A stretch of DNA of 12,305 nucleotides. Origin: CAYUPI01 sp964446585. Lineage in GTDB: Bacteria > Verrucomicrobiota > Verrucomicrobiia > Limisphaerales > UBA8199. The translations under genes and the position numbers were made by a program. This document shows positions 12,281 to 12,305 of the stretch, piece after piece (the first letter of the stretch is position 1; the number at the start of each line of letters is the position of its first letter). A model generated the notes under the pieces. It was not told where the DNA came from and searched no databases. It worked only from the letters and a program-made list of their open reading frames with translations. The stretch covers positions 1 through 12,305 of the forward strand of contig CAYUPI010000100.1 in assembly GCA_964446585.1 (NCBI GenBank), given 5' to 3'.

Positions 12281-12305
12281 GTAACTAGCTATATGGCTAG
12301 TGTAC
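12281..12305. repeat. Hairpin-forming palindrome at the window edge
   Basis: ACTAGC (12284-12289) and GCTAGT (12296-12301) are perfect inverted 6-bp arms around TATATG. GTA (12281-12283) and TAC (12303-12305) extend the stem past a single bulged G12302. It follows the degenerate attC by 13 nt and could continue past the window. Its nature (terminator, element end or chance) cannot be settled here. Confidence 0.35.

Noticed and set aside
1..12305. tRNA, rRNA or CRISPR features
   Set aside because: No tRNA cloverleaf, rRNA segment or regularly spaced identical repeats were seen on either strand. The regularly spaced palindromic elements on the right are attC sites.

Overview
The window looks like chromosome from a member of the Verrucomicrobiota, probably the Pedosphaera/Limisphaerales side. 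This is inferred from gene content rather than a marker gene. The pointers are tandem pseudopilin-like proteins with an FTLIELLVVIAIIAILAALLLP helix and a C-terminal H-X9-DG-type motif, two secreted PQQ-like beta-propeller proteins starting S/EDWPQ(F/L)LGP, a DUF5009/HGSNAT-like membrane acyltransferase, weak Shine-Dalgarno use, and degenerate intergenic repeats of CCAAGCTCCAAA, GGAATACGCGGAA and GATGGACAC type.

Left part (1-7541): two paralogous pseudopilin-like genes on the minus strand (24-806, 848-1708), then a gene-free stretch of about 680 bases, then a plus-strand run: a GNAT acetyltransferase (2390-2971), a small membrane-anchored zinc ribbon (3125-3391), a secreted beta-propeller protein (3396-4643), a DUF5009/HGSNAT-like membrane protein (4696-5994) and a second beta-propeller protein (about 6162-7541). 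The zinc ribbon and first propeller are 4 nt apart. The two propellers are paralogues flanking the membrane protein.

Right part (7634-12305): a chromosomal integron. A tyrosine recombinase with the integron-integrase-specific insert (intI, 8212-9261, minus) is followed 20 nt downstream on the same strand by tag (3-methyladenine DNA glycosylase I, 7634-8191). Divergent from intI lies an attI-like junction (GTTGGAC at 9358) and an array of six gene cassettes, each with one plus-strand ORF, separated by five clear attC sites (9697-9798, 10087-10179, 10533-10629, 11123-11246, 11689-11778). A sixth, degenerate site lies at 12177-12267. The strongest evidence is internal: for five cassettes the first bases after the cleavage point are the exact reverse complement of that cassette's own R'' box, as expected if each once existed as a free circle. 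The sixth matches in 6 of 7 bases. Two of these pairs depart from the textbook consensus yet remain complementary. Five of the six ORFs encode small hydrophobic membrane proteins of unknown function and one encodes a soluble unknown. No resistance gene is visible. The array runs to or just short of the window edge, so its full length is not known.
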